The notes under the pieces were generated by a model. That model was not told where the DNA came from and did no database searches. It saw only the letters and a program-made list of their open reading frames with translations. Shown here piece after piece: positions 26,836 through 38,097 of a DNA stretch of 64,000 nt. The stretch is from contig NZ_BSFQ01000001.1 of NCBI RefSeq assembly GCF_027922425.1, positions 372,001 through 436,000 of the forward strand, read 5' to 3'. Both the position numbers and the translations under genes were made by a program. Origin of the DNA: Pseudonocardia halophobica (GTDB lineage Bacteria; Actinomycetota; Actinomycetes; Mycobacteriales; Pseudonocardiaceae). The first letter of the stretch is position 1. Each line of letters opens with the position of its first letter.

Positions 26836-27159
26836 ATGGCAGGCATCAGCACGCACGTCCTCGACGCCGCCCTCGGCCGCCCGGCCGCCGGCGTCGCGGT
26901 GACCCTGACCGCGCCGGACGGCACGGTCCACACGGGCACCACCGACGCGGACGGGCGGGTCGGCGACCTGTACACCGGCCCGCCCGCCCCGGGGACCTGG
27001 ACCGCGGTGTTCGCGACGGGCGCCTACCACGCCGCGACGGGGCAGGAGGCCTTCTTCCCCGAGGTCACGATCGCCTTCATCGCCGACCCCGAGCGCGGCC
27101 ACTACCACGTCCCGCTCCTGCTCTCCCCGTACTCGTACACGACCTACCGCGGCTCCTGA
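26836..27159 (+). CDS. uraH: 5-hydroxyisourate hydrolase (transthyretin-like)
   Basis: Hydrolyses 5-hydroxyisourate, the uricase product, to OHCU. The 107-residue length is typical. The N-terminal STHVLD motif gives the first histidine, GRVGDL the arginine region, HYHVPLLLSPYSYTTYRGS in part (PYSYTTYRGS) the C-terminal signature with the essential YRGS end. ATG at 26836 matches the normal N-terminus; ATG at 26824 is an in-frame alternative, and neither has a clear ribosome site. It is divergent from the racemase gene. The next enzyme of the route, OHCU decarboxylase, is not in the window. Confidence 0.94.
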   Translation: MAGISTHVLDAALGRPAAGVAVTLTAPDGTVHTGTTDADGRVGDLYTGPPAPGTWTAVFATGAYHAATGQEAFFPEVTIAFIADPERGHYHVPLLLSPYSYTTYRGS

Positions 27160-27162
27160 CCC

Positions 27163-27204
27163 CGTGAGCGGCAACTGCCCTTAGAGCGGCAGTAGGCACT
27201 CACA
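27163..27204. repeat. 42-bp palindromic element, copy A
   Basis: Imperfect palindrome starting CGTGAGCG and ending CACTCACA, placed between convergent uraH and phyH-like genes three bases after the uraH stop. It has the same length, ends and TAGAG centre as the copy inside ureF (31735-31776). Likely doubles as a terminator. Confidence 0.65.
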
Positions 27205-27226
27205 ACCCCGGCTGACCTGCGACGAC

Positions 27227-28081
27227 TCAGCGGGCGGCGTTCTTCACGAAGCCCGTCTCGGTGTCGCGCAGGCCCGGGTCGCCGCCCTGCCAGCCGCCGC
27301 GGACGTGCCGGCGGACGGTGGCGTCGTCGGTCGCGCGGGCGGCGGAGTGCCAGAGGAACGCGTCGTGCAGGATCACGTCCCCGCGCTCGGCGTACACCGG
27401 GAGCTCGCCGCGGACCTTCTCGAAGCCCAGCGGCATCGGGAAGGGCGGCGGGGTGTCGGTGTAGCCGCGCGCCCCCGGGGCGCCCTCGGGGACCACCGCG
27501 CCGTTGACGTTCTCGAAGGGCGAGGGCGTGGCCCACAGGTGGCTGCCGGGTACGACGCGCAGGAAGCCGTTGGCCGGGCTGGTGCCGTCGACGTGGATGG
27601 TGAAGGCGGTGCCGGGCCAGATGTCCAGGTGCGGCACGGCCTGCCAGTCGGCGTGCCAGCCGATGCGGCTGTAGCCGGACTCCCGGCCCGGCCGCGCGTC
27701 CTGGTAGACCACGCCGTTCCGGTTGCGCCAGAAGCCCTCGCCGAGCAGGTCGGCCACCAGTGCCCGCAGCGCGGGCAGGGCCAGGGCCTCCTCGACGCCG
27801 GGCGCCAGCTCCTCGACGTGCTCGACGTAGTTGACGAACTTCTCGACCTTGCCCTCGTCGTCGAGGTATTTGGTCGAGCCGTACCGGGGGTCGGCGGTGC
27901 CGGCGAGCACCTCCTGCTGGGCGGCCACGCACTCGGCCTCGATCCGCTCGAGCAGCGGGGCCGGGAGCAGGTCGCGGAGCACCACGAACCCCCAACGGCG
28001 GTAGAACTCCGCGGCCACGGCCGGCTCGTCGGGTGTGTGCACGCCGAGATCGGTGAACGCGCCCAGGTCGAGCGTCTGCAC
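27227..28081 (-). CDS. Phytanoyl-CoA dioxygenase (PhyH) family Fe(II)/2-oxoglutarate oxygenase
   Basis: A 284-residue non-heme iron oxygenase. The iron triad is H143 and D145 in WHADW, and H245 in FLWHSAAR, with the 2-oxoglutarate-binding arginine just after it. PhyH proteins hydroxylate very different small molecules, from acyl-CoAs to ectoine, so the substrate is unknown. The start is GTG at 28081 with GGAGG just upstream. It stands between the uricase group and allantoicase and has two strong palindromes in its promoter region, which suggests its own tightly controlled induction. Confidence 0.87.
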   Translation of the reverse strand: MQTLDLGAFTDLGVHTPDEPAVAAEFYRRWGFVVLRDLLPAPLLERIEAECVAAQQEVLAGTADPRYGSTKYLDDEGKVEKFVNYVEHVEELAPGVEEALALPALRALVADLLGEGFWRNRNGVVYQDARPGRESGYSRIGWHADWQAVPHLDIWPGTAFTIHVDGTSPANGFLRVVPGSHLWATPSPFENVNGAVVPEGAPGARGYTDTPPPFPMPLGFEKVRGELPVYAERGDVILHDAFLWHSAARATDDATVRRHVRGGWQGGDPGLRDTETGFVKNAAR

Positions 28082-28096
28082 GGTGCCTCCACAGGT

Positions 28097-28114
28097 GTGA
28101 ACCACTTGGTTCAC
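28097..28114. promoter_or_regulatory. Operator-like palindrome 15 bases before phyH-like start
   Basis: GTGAACCACTTGGTTCAC: 8-bp arms around a 2-bp centre, directly upstream of the GTG start and its ribosome site. The even, short-spaced symmetry is like GntR- or TetR-type sites; no regulator gene is adjacent. Confidence 0.55.
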
Positions 28115-28195
28115 CGAGCATGACCGGCGCGTCCGGTGCCGCGCAAGACACCGCGGTGACGTTTGCGTCAAGGCTGCTCGGTGTCCTCGATGTGC

Positions 28196-28214
28196 TGAGA
28201 CAGCAGATGTCTCA
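28196..28214. promoter_or_regulatory. Operator-like palindrome TGAGACA-N5-TGTCTCA
   Basis: Perfect 7-bp arms with a 5-bp centre, about 115 bases before the phyH-like start and 52 bases after the allantoicase stop. Distance suits an activator or a second repressor site. Confidence 0.55.
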
Positions 28215-28265
28215 TCGTCCCTGAGCAGGAACAAGTCGCTGACGACCATCGCCGGTCACAGGGGA

Positions 28266-29495
28266 TCAGGGGCGGCGGGGGGCGAAGGCGTCGAGCAGCT
28301 CCTGCGGCCACTCCGAGCCGGGAGCGCGGGCGGCGCGGAGGGCGCCGTTGATCAGGGCCGGATCGAGGCCCGCGCCGGTGAGGGCGTCGCGCAGGTGCAT
28401 CGGGGGGAGGGCGTCGAGCCAGCGACCCGCCGCGGTCTCCACCCCGCCGTCGGTCAGCTCGCCGTTGGCGCGCAGCCGGGCGAACCCGCCGTCGGGGTAG
28501 ATATCGATCTTCAGATGCGTGACGACCGGGGAGCCCGGCCGGATGCCGAAGCGGTGCGGGGTGTCGGGCCGGACCGTCCGGCGCGGCACGATGGGCGTCC
28601 ACACCCGCGAGACCAGCGCGTCGGGCGAGATCGGGCCGTCCACGCGGCAGCCGCTGATCTGCACTTCGCCGGGGGCGTTGCCCACGAAGTGGCTGGTGTC
28701 GAACTCGATGTCGCGCAGCCGGCTCGGTCCCGCCAGTGCGACGACCACCCAGTCGTTGCCGGAGTCCCGGCGGCGCGCCGTCTCCCAGCCCTCCCCCATC
28801 GTGCGGGCGGGCCCGGGGAGCAGCAGGTTCGCCGGCGACGAGAAGAACATGTCCGAGCAGGTCATGATGAGCCCGCCGCGGTCCTGCGCCGCCAGGTCGA
28901 CGGTGCCGTGCAGCAGCCGTGGGTCCACCACCGCCTCGCCGTGGACCCGGAACCGCGCGACCCCGCCGTCGGGGTGGATGGTCAGCCGGACGTGCGTCCA
29001 GCGGTGCGGGTTGCGGACGTCGTAGACGTTGGCCCGGTCGCCCTTCGCCGGCGAGCGCGGCACCAGCGTCTCCCACTCGGCCGCGGCCAGCTCCTCCTCG
29101 CCCGGGTAGTCCTCCAGCGCGGTGGCCTCGACCGAGATCTCGGGCGGGTAGTTGCCGCGGAAGTACGAGGTGTCGACGACGACGCCGTGCACGATCCCCG
29201 GGATCCCCAGCCGCACGATCGCGTGGTCGGAGCCGGGCTCGCGGCGCCGGCGGGTCTCCCAGCCGTCGTAGACCTTGCCGCGGTAGCCGAACTCGCTGCG
29301 CGGCTGCACCGGACCGGGCATGACGAGCGCGGCGCGGTCGGCGAAGAAGTCGTCGTTGGCCGCGACGACCGCCCCGCCGAGCCGCCGCGCGGCGAGGTCG
29401 GGCAGCCGCACGAAGTCCGCGTCCATGTCGGGCCCGTCGAGGCGGGCCGCCTCCGAGGAACGGGTGCGTGCGGGTCGGGTGTCGGGCCGGGTCAT
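28266..29495 (-). CDS. alc: Allantoicase
   Basis: Hydrolyses allantoate to ureidoglycolate and urea. The 409-residue protein shows the family's two repeated jelly-roll-like modules: FGYRGKVYDGWETRRRR / RWTHVRLTIHPDGGVARFRVHGE and MGEGWETARRRDSGNDWVV / THLKIDIYPDGGFARLR, quoted here only as the shared GWETxRRR and IxPDGGxARxR motifs. The C-terminal 65 residues are an extra helical part beyond the usual length of about 340. ATG at 29495 has GAGGAGA upstream. It lies 85 bases after ureD in the same direction; urea made here is the substrate of the urease encoded just upstream. Confidence 0.94.
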   Translation of the reverse strand: MTRPDTRPARTRSSEAARLDGPDMDADFVRLPDLAARRLGGAVVAANDDFFADRAALVMPGPVQPRSEFGYRGKVYDGWETRRRREPGSDHAIVRLGIPGIVHGVVVDTSYFRGNYPPEISVEATALEDYPGEEELAAAEWETLVPRSPAKGDRANVYDVRNPHRWTHVRLTIHPDGGVARFRVHGEAVVDPRLLHGTVDLAAQDRGGLIMTCSDMFFSSPANLLLPGPARTMGEGWETARRRDSGNDWVVVALAGPSRLRDIEFDTSHFVGNAPGEVQISGCRVDGPISPDALVSRVWTPIVPRRTVRPDTPHRFGIRPGSPVVTHLKIDIYPDGGFARLRANGELTDGGVETAAGRWLDALPPMHLRDALTGAGLDPALINGALRAARAPGSEWPQELLDAFAPRRP

Positions 29496-29580
29496 CGGTC
29501 TCCTCGTCGCGGCAGTCGGCCGGTCAGCCGATTTCGTCGATCACGAACTCGCTCGGCCCGGACAGCGCGCGCGGCCCGGG

Positions 29581-30456
29581 TCACGGTGCCTCGGTGCGGG
29601 TTCCGGCTGCACGAACGGCACTTCCGTGCGTACCTGGCGCACGAACGGCACTGTCGTGCACTGTCCCGGCGGTCCAGCCGGGGTGGGCCGCGACGGCCTC
29701 GGCGAGGGCTCGTTGAGTGCTCACCGCGTCGGGCCCGACGGCGGTGGCGAGGCTGCCGCGCACGGCGAGCGGGGCGAGCGACCACCAGCTCCCGGCCGCG
29801 GCCTCCCCGTCCTCGCCCCAGAGCAGCACCTCGGTGCCCAGCACGCGACGCCCGGCGAGGTGCGCGGCCGAGTCCTGCAGCGCGGCGTCGCCCAGCTCCT
29901 GGGTCTGGTGCAGCAGGGGTGTCGCACGAACGGCGCCCTCGCGCATGCCTGGTGAGCGAGAGGGCCGTTCACCGGTCTCCTCGATCCGCACCGTGCCCCG
30001 GTACCGCCCGCTCGGCTCCCCCGCGCGCCCCGCCACCAGCACCTCGCGGGCGCGCAGCCGGGCGGTCGGATGCAGCTGGACATGCAGCAGCGTGCGGTGG
30101 TGCGCCCGGGCGGTGATCACCGTCGGCTCGGGGAGGTACTGCAGCGAGGCGCCCTCGTCGAGCCCCACCCGGATCGTCAGGGAGCTGGGTCGGTCGGTCC
30201 CCGGCAGGGCCACGGCCGCCGCGAGGCCGGTGAGGACCAGGTCGGCGCCGGGGCGGACGTGGACGTCGAGCTCGACGTCGTCGCCCGCCAGGGGCGTGCT
30301 CGCCGAGCCGACCATGTGGACCGTCACCCCGGGGTCGGCCGCCGCCGCGGTGCCGCGCCGGGGCACGAGCGAGAGCGGGGACTGCGACCGCAGCTCCCGC
30401 ACGACGCTGCGCCCGCCGGCTCCCCGCTCGACGGTCAGGACGGCCCGGGCGTGCAT
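29581..30456 (-). CDS. ureD: Urease accessory protein UreD
   Basis: Scaffold of the nickel-insertion complex that binds apo-urease together with UreF and UreG. The 291-residue sequence has the UreD core (LVPRRG, VHMVGSAS, GADLVLTG, YLPEPTVITARA, REVLVAGRAGEPSGRYRG). Two parts look foreign: residues about 160-180 (SRSPGMREGAV) and the last 30 residues (SAVRAPGTHGSAVRA), each encoded by a repeat element in the DNA. ATG at 30456 is one base after the ureG stop. Last gene of the ureABCFGD operon. Confidence 0.9.
   Translation of the reverse strand: MHARAVLTVERGAGGRSVVRELRSQSPLSLVPRRGTAAAADPGVTVHMVGSASTPLAGDDVELDVHVRPGADLVLTGLAAAVALPGTDRPSSLTIRVGLDEGASLQYLPEPTVITARAHHRTLLHVQLHPTARLRAREVLVAGRAGEPSGRYRGTVRIEETGERPSRSPGMREGAVRATPLLHQTQELGDAALQDSAAHLAGRRVLGTEVLLWGEDGEAAAGSWWSLAPLAVRGSLATAVGPDAVSTQRALAEAVAAHPGWTAGTVHDSAVRAPGTHGSAVRAAGTRTEAP
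29609..29659. repeat. Tandem 21-bp repeats inside ureD 3' end
   Basis: Two copies of a 21-mer beginning GCACGAACGGCACT (29609-29629 and 29639-29659), differing at two bases and 30 bp apart, encode the repeated SAVRA of the UreD C-terminus. The CCTGG spacer and GCACGAACGGC start match the second element at 29924. Confidence 0.65.
29924..29972. repeat. Hairpin element inside ureD
   Basis: Starts GCACGAACGGC like the 29609 element; GAACGGCGCCCTCGC near 29928 pairs with the end at 29956-29970 (13 of 15 bases), with a CCTGG-containing loop. It encodes a proline/arginine-rich insertion in UreD. Confidence 0.6.
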
Positions 30457-30457
30457 G

Positions 30458-31201
30458 TCAGGCGGCCACCCGCGTGGCGAGCCGGTCGAGCACCCAGGCG
30501 CCGACCTCGCCGGCCGACGGGTCCTCCACCAGCGACTGCGTGATCACCGGCAGCTCGCCCCGGATCCGGCGGGCGTCCCCGGTCATCACGTCCATGTCCG
30601 CCCCGACCAGCGGCGCGAGGTCGGTCTTGTTGATCACCAGCAGGTCCGCGGTGGTGACGCCCGGGCCGCCCTTGCGCGGCACCTTGTCCCCGCCGGCGAC
30701 GTCGACCACGAAGATCTGCGCGTCGACCAGCCCGCGGCTGAACACGGCGGTGAGGTTGTCGCCGCCGCTCTCCACCAGCACCAGCTCCAGCCCCTGCCCG
30801 TCACGGGAGGCGAAGCGCTCCTCGAGGGTGTCGATGGCGTCGAGGTTGGCGGTGATGTCGTCCCGGATCGCGGTGTGCGGGCAGCAGCCGGTCTGCACGG
30901 CCTCGACCCGCTCCGGCGGGAGCACGGCGTTGCGGCGCAGGAAGTCCGCGTCCTCGGTGGTGTAGATGTCGTTCGTCACGACGGCGAGCCGGACCCGCTC
31001 GCCCAGGCTGCGGGCGAGCGCCGCGACCAGTGCGGTCTTGCCGGAGCCGACGGGCCCGCCGATCCCGATCCGCAGCGCGCGGCCCTGCGCGGGCGGGGCG
31101 GCGTGGTGGTCGGGTTCGGACTCGGTGGGGTCGAAGGAGACCAGGTGGCCGTGACCGTGCTGACCGGTGGGGCCGTGCTGATGCGTGTGGTCGCCGCTCA
31201 T
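30458..31201 (-). CDS. ureG: Urease accessory GTPase UreG
   Basis: SIMIBI-class GTPase that delivers nickel to urease. The 247 residues start with a histidine-rich metal-binding tail (HTHQHG, HGHGH), then the P-loop GGPVGSGKT near residue 49, the CPH nickel motif in [10 protein letters not shown], and the [12 protein letters not shown] guanine-specificity motif. Start is ATG at 31201, 22 bases after ureF. The His-rich tail may replace the missing UreE as a nickel store, which is inference. Confidence 0.96.
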   Translation of the reverse strand: MSGDHTHQHGPTGQHGHGHLVSFDPTESEPDHHAAPPAQGRALRIGIGGPVGSGKTALVAALARSLGERVRLAVVTNDIYTTEDADFLRRNAVLPPERVEAVQTGCCPHTAIRDDITANLDAIDTLEERFASRDGQGLELVLVESGGDNLTAVFSRGLVDAQIFVVDVAGGDKVPRKGGPGVTTADLLVINKTDLAPLVGADMDVMTGDARRIRGELPVITQSLVEDPSAGEVGAWVLDRLATRVAA

Positions 31202-31223
31202 CGGCGTGCTCCGTTCATCGGGG

Positions 31224-31967
31224 TCAGGAGGCGAACAACCGCAGGCGCCCGCGGTGCTGGTCGACGTGGGCCTGCGCCATGAGGTCGAGCACGGGGGCGC
31301 CCGGCGCGGGCAGGTCGGACGAGGGAGCCCCGGCCGCCGACACCGCCTCCGCCACGACGCTCTCCAACGCGGGGCCGAGCCGGACCAGCACGGCGTTGAC
31401 GGCGAAGGGATCCAGCCCGAGCAGCCGCACCGCCGCGGACGCCGGCCCGGAGACGGCGAGGTACGCGACGCATCGCGCGGCCTCCCCCGGCGGCTCGCCG
31501 GCGACCCCGCACACCGCGCCGACCAGCAGCGGATGGTGGGGGCGCGGGTGGACAGCGACGAGGTCGTCGAGCACGGGCGACGGCCAGGCGGCGCGGACCG
31601 CCCGGAGCGTCCCCCGCCCCTGCGCCCGCGAGGCCTCCCGCTGCGCCGCGCTCGGGGTCCGGGCCTCCAGCTCTGCGTCCAGCTCCGCGAACCGCGAGCG
31701 GGTCACATCGGCGTCGTCGCAGGTCAGCGGGGGTCGTGAGTGGGAAGTGCCGCTAGAGGGGCAGTGGGCACTCACGGGTACGGAGGCCGCGGCGAACGCA
31801 GCCGCGACGAGGCCCGCGGTCCGCAACCGCCCCAGGAGGAAGCCTTCCAGGGAATCCACGGACGAGACGAGGCCGCGGGAGACGGCCTCCTCCAGCCCGC
31901 CGGAGTGCACGTGCCCACCGCCGGGGAACCGGGCGTCGGCGAGCACGAGGGATGCGAGACCCGGCAT
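31224..31967 (-). CDS. ureF: Urease accessory protein UreF
   Basis: A 247-residue UreF that couples UreG to the urease-UreD complex. The family start [21 protein letters not shown] and the [17 protein letters not shown] region near the end are clear (quoted in short: [15 protein letters not shown] not family). Residues about 68-81 are an insertion encoded by a 42-bp palindromic element that keeps the reading frame. ATG at 31967 overlaps the ureC stop (ATGA). Confidence 0.92.
   Translation of the reverse strand: MPGLASLVLADARFPGGGHVHSGGLEEAVSRGLVSSVDSLEGFLLGRLRTAGLVAAAFAAASVPVSAHCPSSGTSHSRPPLTCDDADVTRSRFAELDAELEARTPSAAQREASRAQGRGTLRAVRAAWPSPVLDDLVAVHPRPHHPLLVGAVCGVAGEPPGEAARCVAYLAVSGPASAAVRLLGLDPFAVNAVLVRLGPALESVVAEAVSAAGAPSSDLPAPGAPVLDLMAQAHVDQHRGRLRLFAS
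31735..31776. repeat. 42-bp palindromic element, copy B, inside ureF
   Basis: Starts CGTGAGTG, ends CACTCACG, with a TAGAG centre; closely like copy A at 27163. Exactly 14 codons long, it adds [14 protein letters not shown] to UreF without a stop or shift. Confidence 0.7.
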
Positions 31968-33709
31968 CAGAACAGGAAGTACCGCTGCGCCATCGGCAGC
32001 TCGGACACCGGCGCGGGCTGCACGACGGTCCCGTCGATGCGGACCTCGAAGGAGTCCGGGTCGACCTCGACCGCCGGCGTCGCGTCGTTGAGCAGCATCG
32101 ACGCCTTGGTGATCGAGCGCGTGTCGTCCACCGCCACCGCGCCCTTCGCCAGGCCGGAGAGCGCGTCGGTCCCCATCGCCACGGACGCCACGAAGTTCAG
32201 CGAGGTCGCCGACGCCACCAGCGGCGCCGCCCCGAACTGCGGGCGCGCGAACACCGGCTGCGGGGTGGGGACGGAGGCGTTGGCGTCCCCCATCTGCGCC
32301 CACGCGATGAACCCGCCCTTGAGCACGACGTCCGGCCGCACGCCGAAGAACTTCGGCTCCCAGAGCACCAGGTCCGCCAGCTTGCCCACCTCGACCGACC
32401 CGATCTGCGAGGCCATGCCGTGCGCCAGCGCCGGGTTGATCGTGTACTTCGCGACGTACCGCCGGGCGCGCAGGTTGTCCGCGGGCCCCTCGAGCGCGCC
32501 CTGGGACTCCTTCATCACGTGCGCCGTCCGCCAGGTCCGGATGATCACCTCGCCGATCCGGCCCATCGCCTGCGAGTCCGAGCTCATCATCGAGATGGCG
32601 CCCATGTCGTGCAGCAGGTCCTCGGCGGCGATCGTCGTCGGCCGGATCCGGCTCTCGGCGAAGGCCAGGTCCTCGGGCACCGAGGAGTTGAGGTGGTGGC
32701 AGACCATCAGCATGTCGAGGTGCTCGTCGAGCGTGTTGACGGTGTGCGGCCGGGTCGGGTTGGTCGACGACGGCAGCACGTGGCCCGTCCCCACCACCTC
32801 GATGATGTCCGGCGCGTGCCCGCCGCCCGCGCCCTCGGTGTGGAAGGCGTTGATGGAGCGTCCGGCGATCGCCTCGAGCGTCGACTCGAGGAAGCCGGCC
32901 TCGTTGAGCGTGTCGGTGTGGATGGCGGCCTGCACACCGGACTCCTCGCACACCCGCAGGCAGGCGTCGATCACGGCCGGGGTGGTGCCCCAGTCCTCGT
33001 GCAGCTTGAACCCGCCCGCACCCGCGCGCAGCTGCTCCCACAGCGCGTCCGCCGACACCGTGTTGCCCTTGCCCATCAGCAGGATGTTGACGGGCAGGTG
33101 GTCCAGCGCCTGCAGCATCCTTCTCAGGTTCCGCGGGCCGGGCGTGACGGTGGTGGCCTTGGTGCCCTCGGCCGGCCCGGTGCCGCCGCCGGCCAGCGTC
33201 GTGATGCCCGCGGCCAGCGCGGTGTCGACCAGGCCGGGGGTGATGAAGTGGACGTGGGCGTCGATGCCGCCCGCCGTGAGGATCTTGCCGTTCCCGGAGA
33301 GGACCTCGGTCGACGGGCCGATCACGAAGTCGACGCCGTCCATGGTGTCCGGGTTGCCGGCCTTGCCGATCCCGGTGATCCGGCCGTCCGTGATGCCGAC
33401 GTCCGCCTTGACGACGCCCCAGTGGTCGAGGATCACCACGCCGGTGATCACCAGGTCCGGCGCGCCCTCGGCCGACGTCACGGCGGACTGGCCCATGGAC
33501 TCGCGGATCACCTTGCCGCCGCCGAAGAGCACCTCGTCGCCGGACCCGGCGCCACGCGAGCGGTCCTCGGTGACCTCGATCAGCAGGTTCGTGTCGGCGA
33601 GCCGGATCCGGTCCCCGGTCGTCGGGCCGAAGAGGTCGGCGTAGCGGCCCCGCTGGATCCGGGGGACGGCAGCCGACGGAGTCGGCGGGGTGGGTGGAGT
33701 ACTGCTCAT
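31967..33709 (-). CDS. ureC: Urease subunit alpha (catalytic)
   Basis: Nickel amidohydrolase that splits urea into ammonia and carbamate. 580 residues, slightly longer than usual because of an N-terminal Pro/Thr-rich stretch. Nickel ligands and active-site parts: HVHFITPG, the carbamylated lysine in [31 protein letters not shown], and the flap cysteine-histidine pair in [12 protein letters not shown] at 33709 overlaps the ureB stop. Cytosolic, in complex with UreA and UreB. Confidence 0.98.
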   Translation of the reverse strand: MSSTPPTPPTPSAAVPRIQRGRYADLFGPTTGDRIRLADTNLLIEVTEDRSRGAGSGDEVLFGGGKVIRESMGQSAVTSAEGAPDLVITGVVILDHWGVVKADVGITDGRITGIGKAGNPDTMDGVDFVIGPSTEVLSGNGKILTAGGIDAHVHFITPGLVDTALAAGITTLAGGGTGPAEGTKATTVTPGPRNLRRMLQALDHLPVNILLMGKGNTVSADALWEQLRAGAGGFKLHEDWGTTPAVIDACLRVCEESGVQAAIHTDTLNEAGFLESTLEAIAGRSINAFHTEGAGGGHAPDIIEVVGTGHVLPSSTNPTRPHTVNTLDEHLDMLMVCHHLNSSVPEDLAFAESRIRPTTIAAEDLLHDMGAISMMSSDSQAMGRIGEVIIRTWRTAHVMKESQGALEGPADNLRARRYVAKYTINPALAHGMASQIGSVEVGKLADLVLWEPKFFGVRPDVVLKGGFIAWAQMGDANASVPTPQPVFARPQFGAAPLVASATSLNFVASVAMGTDALSGLAKGAVAVDDTRSITKASMLLNDATPAVEVDPDSFEVRIDGTVVQPAPVSELPMAQRYFLF

Positions 33710-34080
33710 CCGCCGTAGTTCCTCTCGGTGGGCTCCGCGGAGCGCGAGTCCAGCCCGCCGGCGTACTCGGCGCGCAGGCCCGGGACCTGCCGCTTCCCGG
33801 CCAGCGGGACGAGCACGACCTCCTTCTCGACGCCCGGCTCGAACCGCACGCTCGTCCCCGCCGGGATGTCGAGGTGGGTGCCCCAGGCCGCCTCGCGGTC
33901 GAACGCCAGGCCCGGGTTCACCGCGGCGAAGTGGAAGTGCGAACCGACCTGCACAGGCCGGTCCCCGGTGTTCGTGACGACGAGCGTGGTCCGCTCCCGC
34001 CCCGGGTTCAGCTCCACCGGCTCGTCGTCCGGAATGATCTGGCCGGGGGCCCAGCCCCCGGACGTCGCCCCGCCCGCCAT
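33706..34080 (-). CDS. ureB: Urease subunit beta
   Basis: Structural subunit of urease, 124 residues. Typical stretches: [29 protein letters not shown] in short [37 protein letters not shown] in short [16 protein letters not shown] 20-residue N-terminal extension rich in glycine precedes the core. ATG at 34080 overlaps the ureA stop and its stop overlaps the ureC start. Confidence 0.97.
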   Translation of the reverse strand: MAGGATSGGWAPGQIIPDDEPVELNPGRERTTLVVTNTGDRPVQVGSHFHFAAVNPGLAFDREAAWGTHLDIPAGTSVRFEPGVEKEVVLVPLAGKRQVPGLRAEYAGGLDSRSAEPTERNYGG

Positions 34081-34382
34081 CAGACGATCGGCGAGTGGAC
34101 GGTGACGAGCTTGGTGCCGTCCGGGAAGGTGGCCTCGACCTGCACCGAGTCGACCATCTCGGGCACGCCCGCGAGCACCTGCTCGCGGCTCAGGACGGCG
34201 CGCCCCGAGTCCATGAGCTCGACCACGCTCCGGCCGTCACGCGCGCCCTCCAGGACGTGATCGGTGATCAACGCCACCGCCTCGGGGTGGTTCAGGCGCA
34301 GGCCGCGCGACTGCCGCGCCCGCGCCACGTCGGCGGCGACGTGCACGAGGAGCTTGTCGCGCTCCTGGGGGCTCAGATGCAT
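34080..34382 (-). CDS. ureA: Urease subunit gamma
   Basis: Structural subunit, exactly 100 residues as usual. Starts [41 protein letters not shown] and the [14 protein letters not shown] end are the family pattern. First gene of ureABCFGD. No ribosome site precedes the ATG; a -10-like TAGAAC lies seven bases upstream, which suggests a leaderless message. Confidence 0.97.
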   Translation of the reverse strand: MHLSPQERDKLLVHVAADVARARQSRGLRLNHPEAVALITDHVLEGARDGRSVVELMDSGRAVLSREQVLAGVPEMVDSVQVEATFPDGTKLVTVHSPIV

Positions 34383-34389
34383 GGCGACA

Positions 34390-34421
34390 GTTCTACGGCC
34401 CGGATGTTTCCGCACCGTTTC
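34390..34421 (-). promoter_or_regulatory. Urease promoter with GlnR-like half sites
   Basis: On the minus strand, two GAAAC words separated by six bases (34421-34417 and 34410-34406) resemble a GlnR box (pattern gTnAC-n6-GaAAC), followed by TAGAAC (34395-34390), a probable -10. Urease and purine use are normal targets of nitrogen control in actinobacteria; the site itself is a visual match. Confidence 0.4.
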
Positions 34422-34464
34422 GCGTGCCAGACATCCGCGCGGCACTGCCCGGGATCACCGCAGG

Positions 34465-36875
<2,411 letters not shown>

Positions 36876-36879
<4 letters not shown>

Positions 36880-38072
36880 GCCGCGCAGGAGCCGGTGTCG
36901 ACGGAGCGGGTGAGCCCCGGCGCGTTCCCGAGCGCCCGCGCCACCTGCTGCGCCGTGAGCACGAAGCCGGTCTCCGAGTCGTCGAGCGCCGCGCCGAAGA
37001 CCACGCCCAGGACCTGCCCGTCCGGCGCGATCATCGGGCCGCCGGAGTTCCCGGACTGGACCTTGGCGCGCACGGTGTAGACGTCCCGCGTCACGGTGTT
37101 GGCGTCGTAGATGTCCGGGCCGCGCAGCTGGATGCGGTCGCGCACCTTGCCGGCCGAGATCGTGTACGGGCCGTCGAGCGGGTAGCCGAGGATGATCGCG
37201 TCGTCCCCCGGGGTGGCCGGCGCCTGCGCGAAGCTCAGCGGATCGGCCTCGAGGTCCGGCACGGCCAGCACCGCGACGTCGATCTCCGGGTCGTAGCTGA
37301 CCACCCGGGCGTCGAGCTGGCGGATGCGGTTCGACGACGTCGTGACCTCGACCGTGGTGTCCGTGGTCCCGGCGACGACGTGCGCGTTCGTCATGACCCG
37401 CTGCGGCGCGACCACGAACCCGGTGCCCTCCAGCTGGCGCTGGCAGGACGGCGCCCGGCCGTGCACCTTGAGCACGCTGCCGCGCACCTCGGACACGATC
37501 GGCAGGTTGAGCAGCGCCGGGTCCGGCGGGCCGACCTGCTGGATCGGGGTGGCCTGGAAGGGGCTCAGCACGTCCGGGAAGCCGGAGCGGTCCAGCAGCG
37601 TGCGCAGCTCGGCGGGCAGCGAGCGGGCCTGGTCCGGCATCACCGCGTCGACGCCCTTGAGCACCTCGGACTGGCGCACGCTGGCGGCCAGGCCGGGGAA
37701 GCTCGCCGAGGCCAGCGGCAGCGCCACCAGCCACGCGGCGATCACCACCGTGACGGCCTGCACGATCGCGCCCAGCGTGGAGTCGACCGCGAGGAAGCGC
37801 TCGCCGCGGATCCGGTCGCGGATCTTGCGGCCCAGGTAGACGCCGAGGGTCTCGCCGAGCGCGACCAGGAGCACGACCACCACGATGCTCACGATGATCC
37901 GCGTGGTCTGCGCCTGGATGTCCGCGACCAGCAGCGGAGCCACCCGGACACCGATGATCGCGCCGCCGAGCACGCCGACGAAGGACAGCAGCGCGACCGC
38001 CATCCCGTGCCGCCACCCGGACACCGCCGCGATCAGGGCCAGGACGACGACCGCGACGTCCACCCAGCTCAT
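36876..38072 (-). CDS. marP: MarP-type membrane serine protease
   Basis: A 398-residue periplasmic serine protease, ortholog-like to Rv3671c, which protects mycobacteria against acid and oxidative stress. Four membrane helices occupy residues about 3-125 (CvpA-like part). The chymotrypsin-fold domain has the triad H in TNAHVVAG, D in DPEIDVAVL and S in SGNSGGPM; a cysteine pair (SCQRQLEG and the C-terminal GSCAA) matches the known disulfide. The start at ATG 38072 gives the usual length; a start at 38150 would add a non-conserved tail. Next to the NUDIX, TlpA-like and nth genes as in mycobacteria. Confidence 0.93.
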
Positions 38073-38097
38073 CGCTGGTCCTCGTGGTGGGTCCGCC

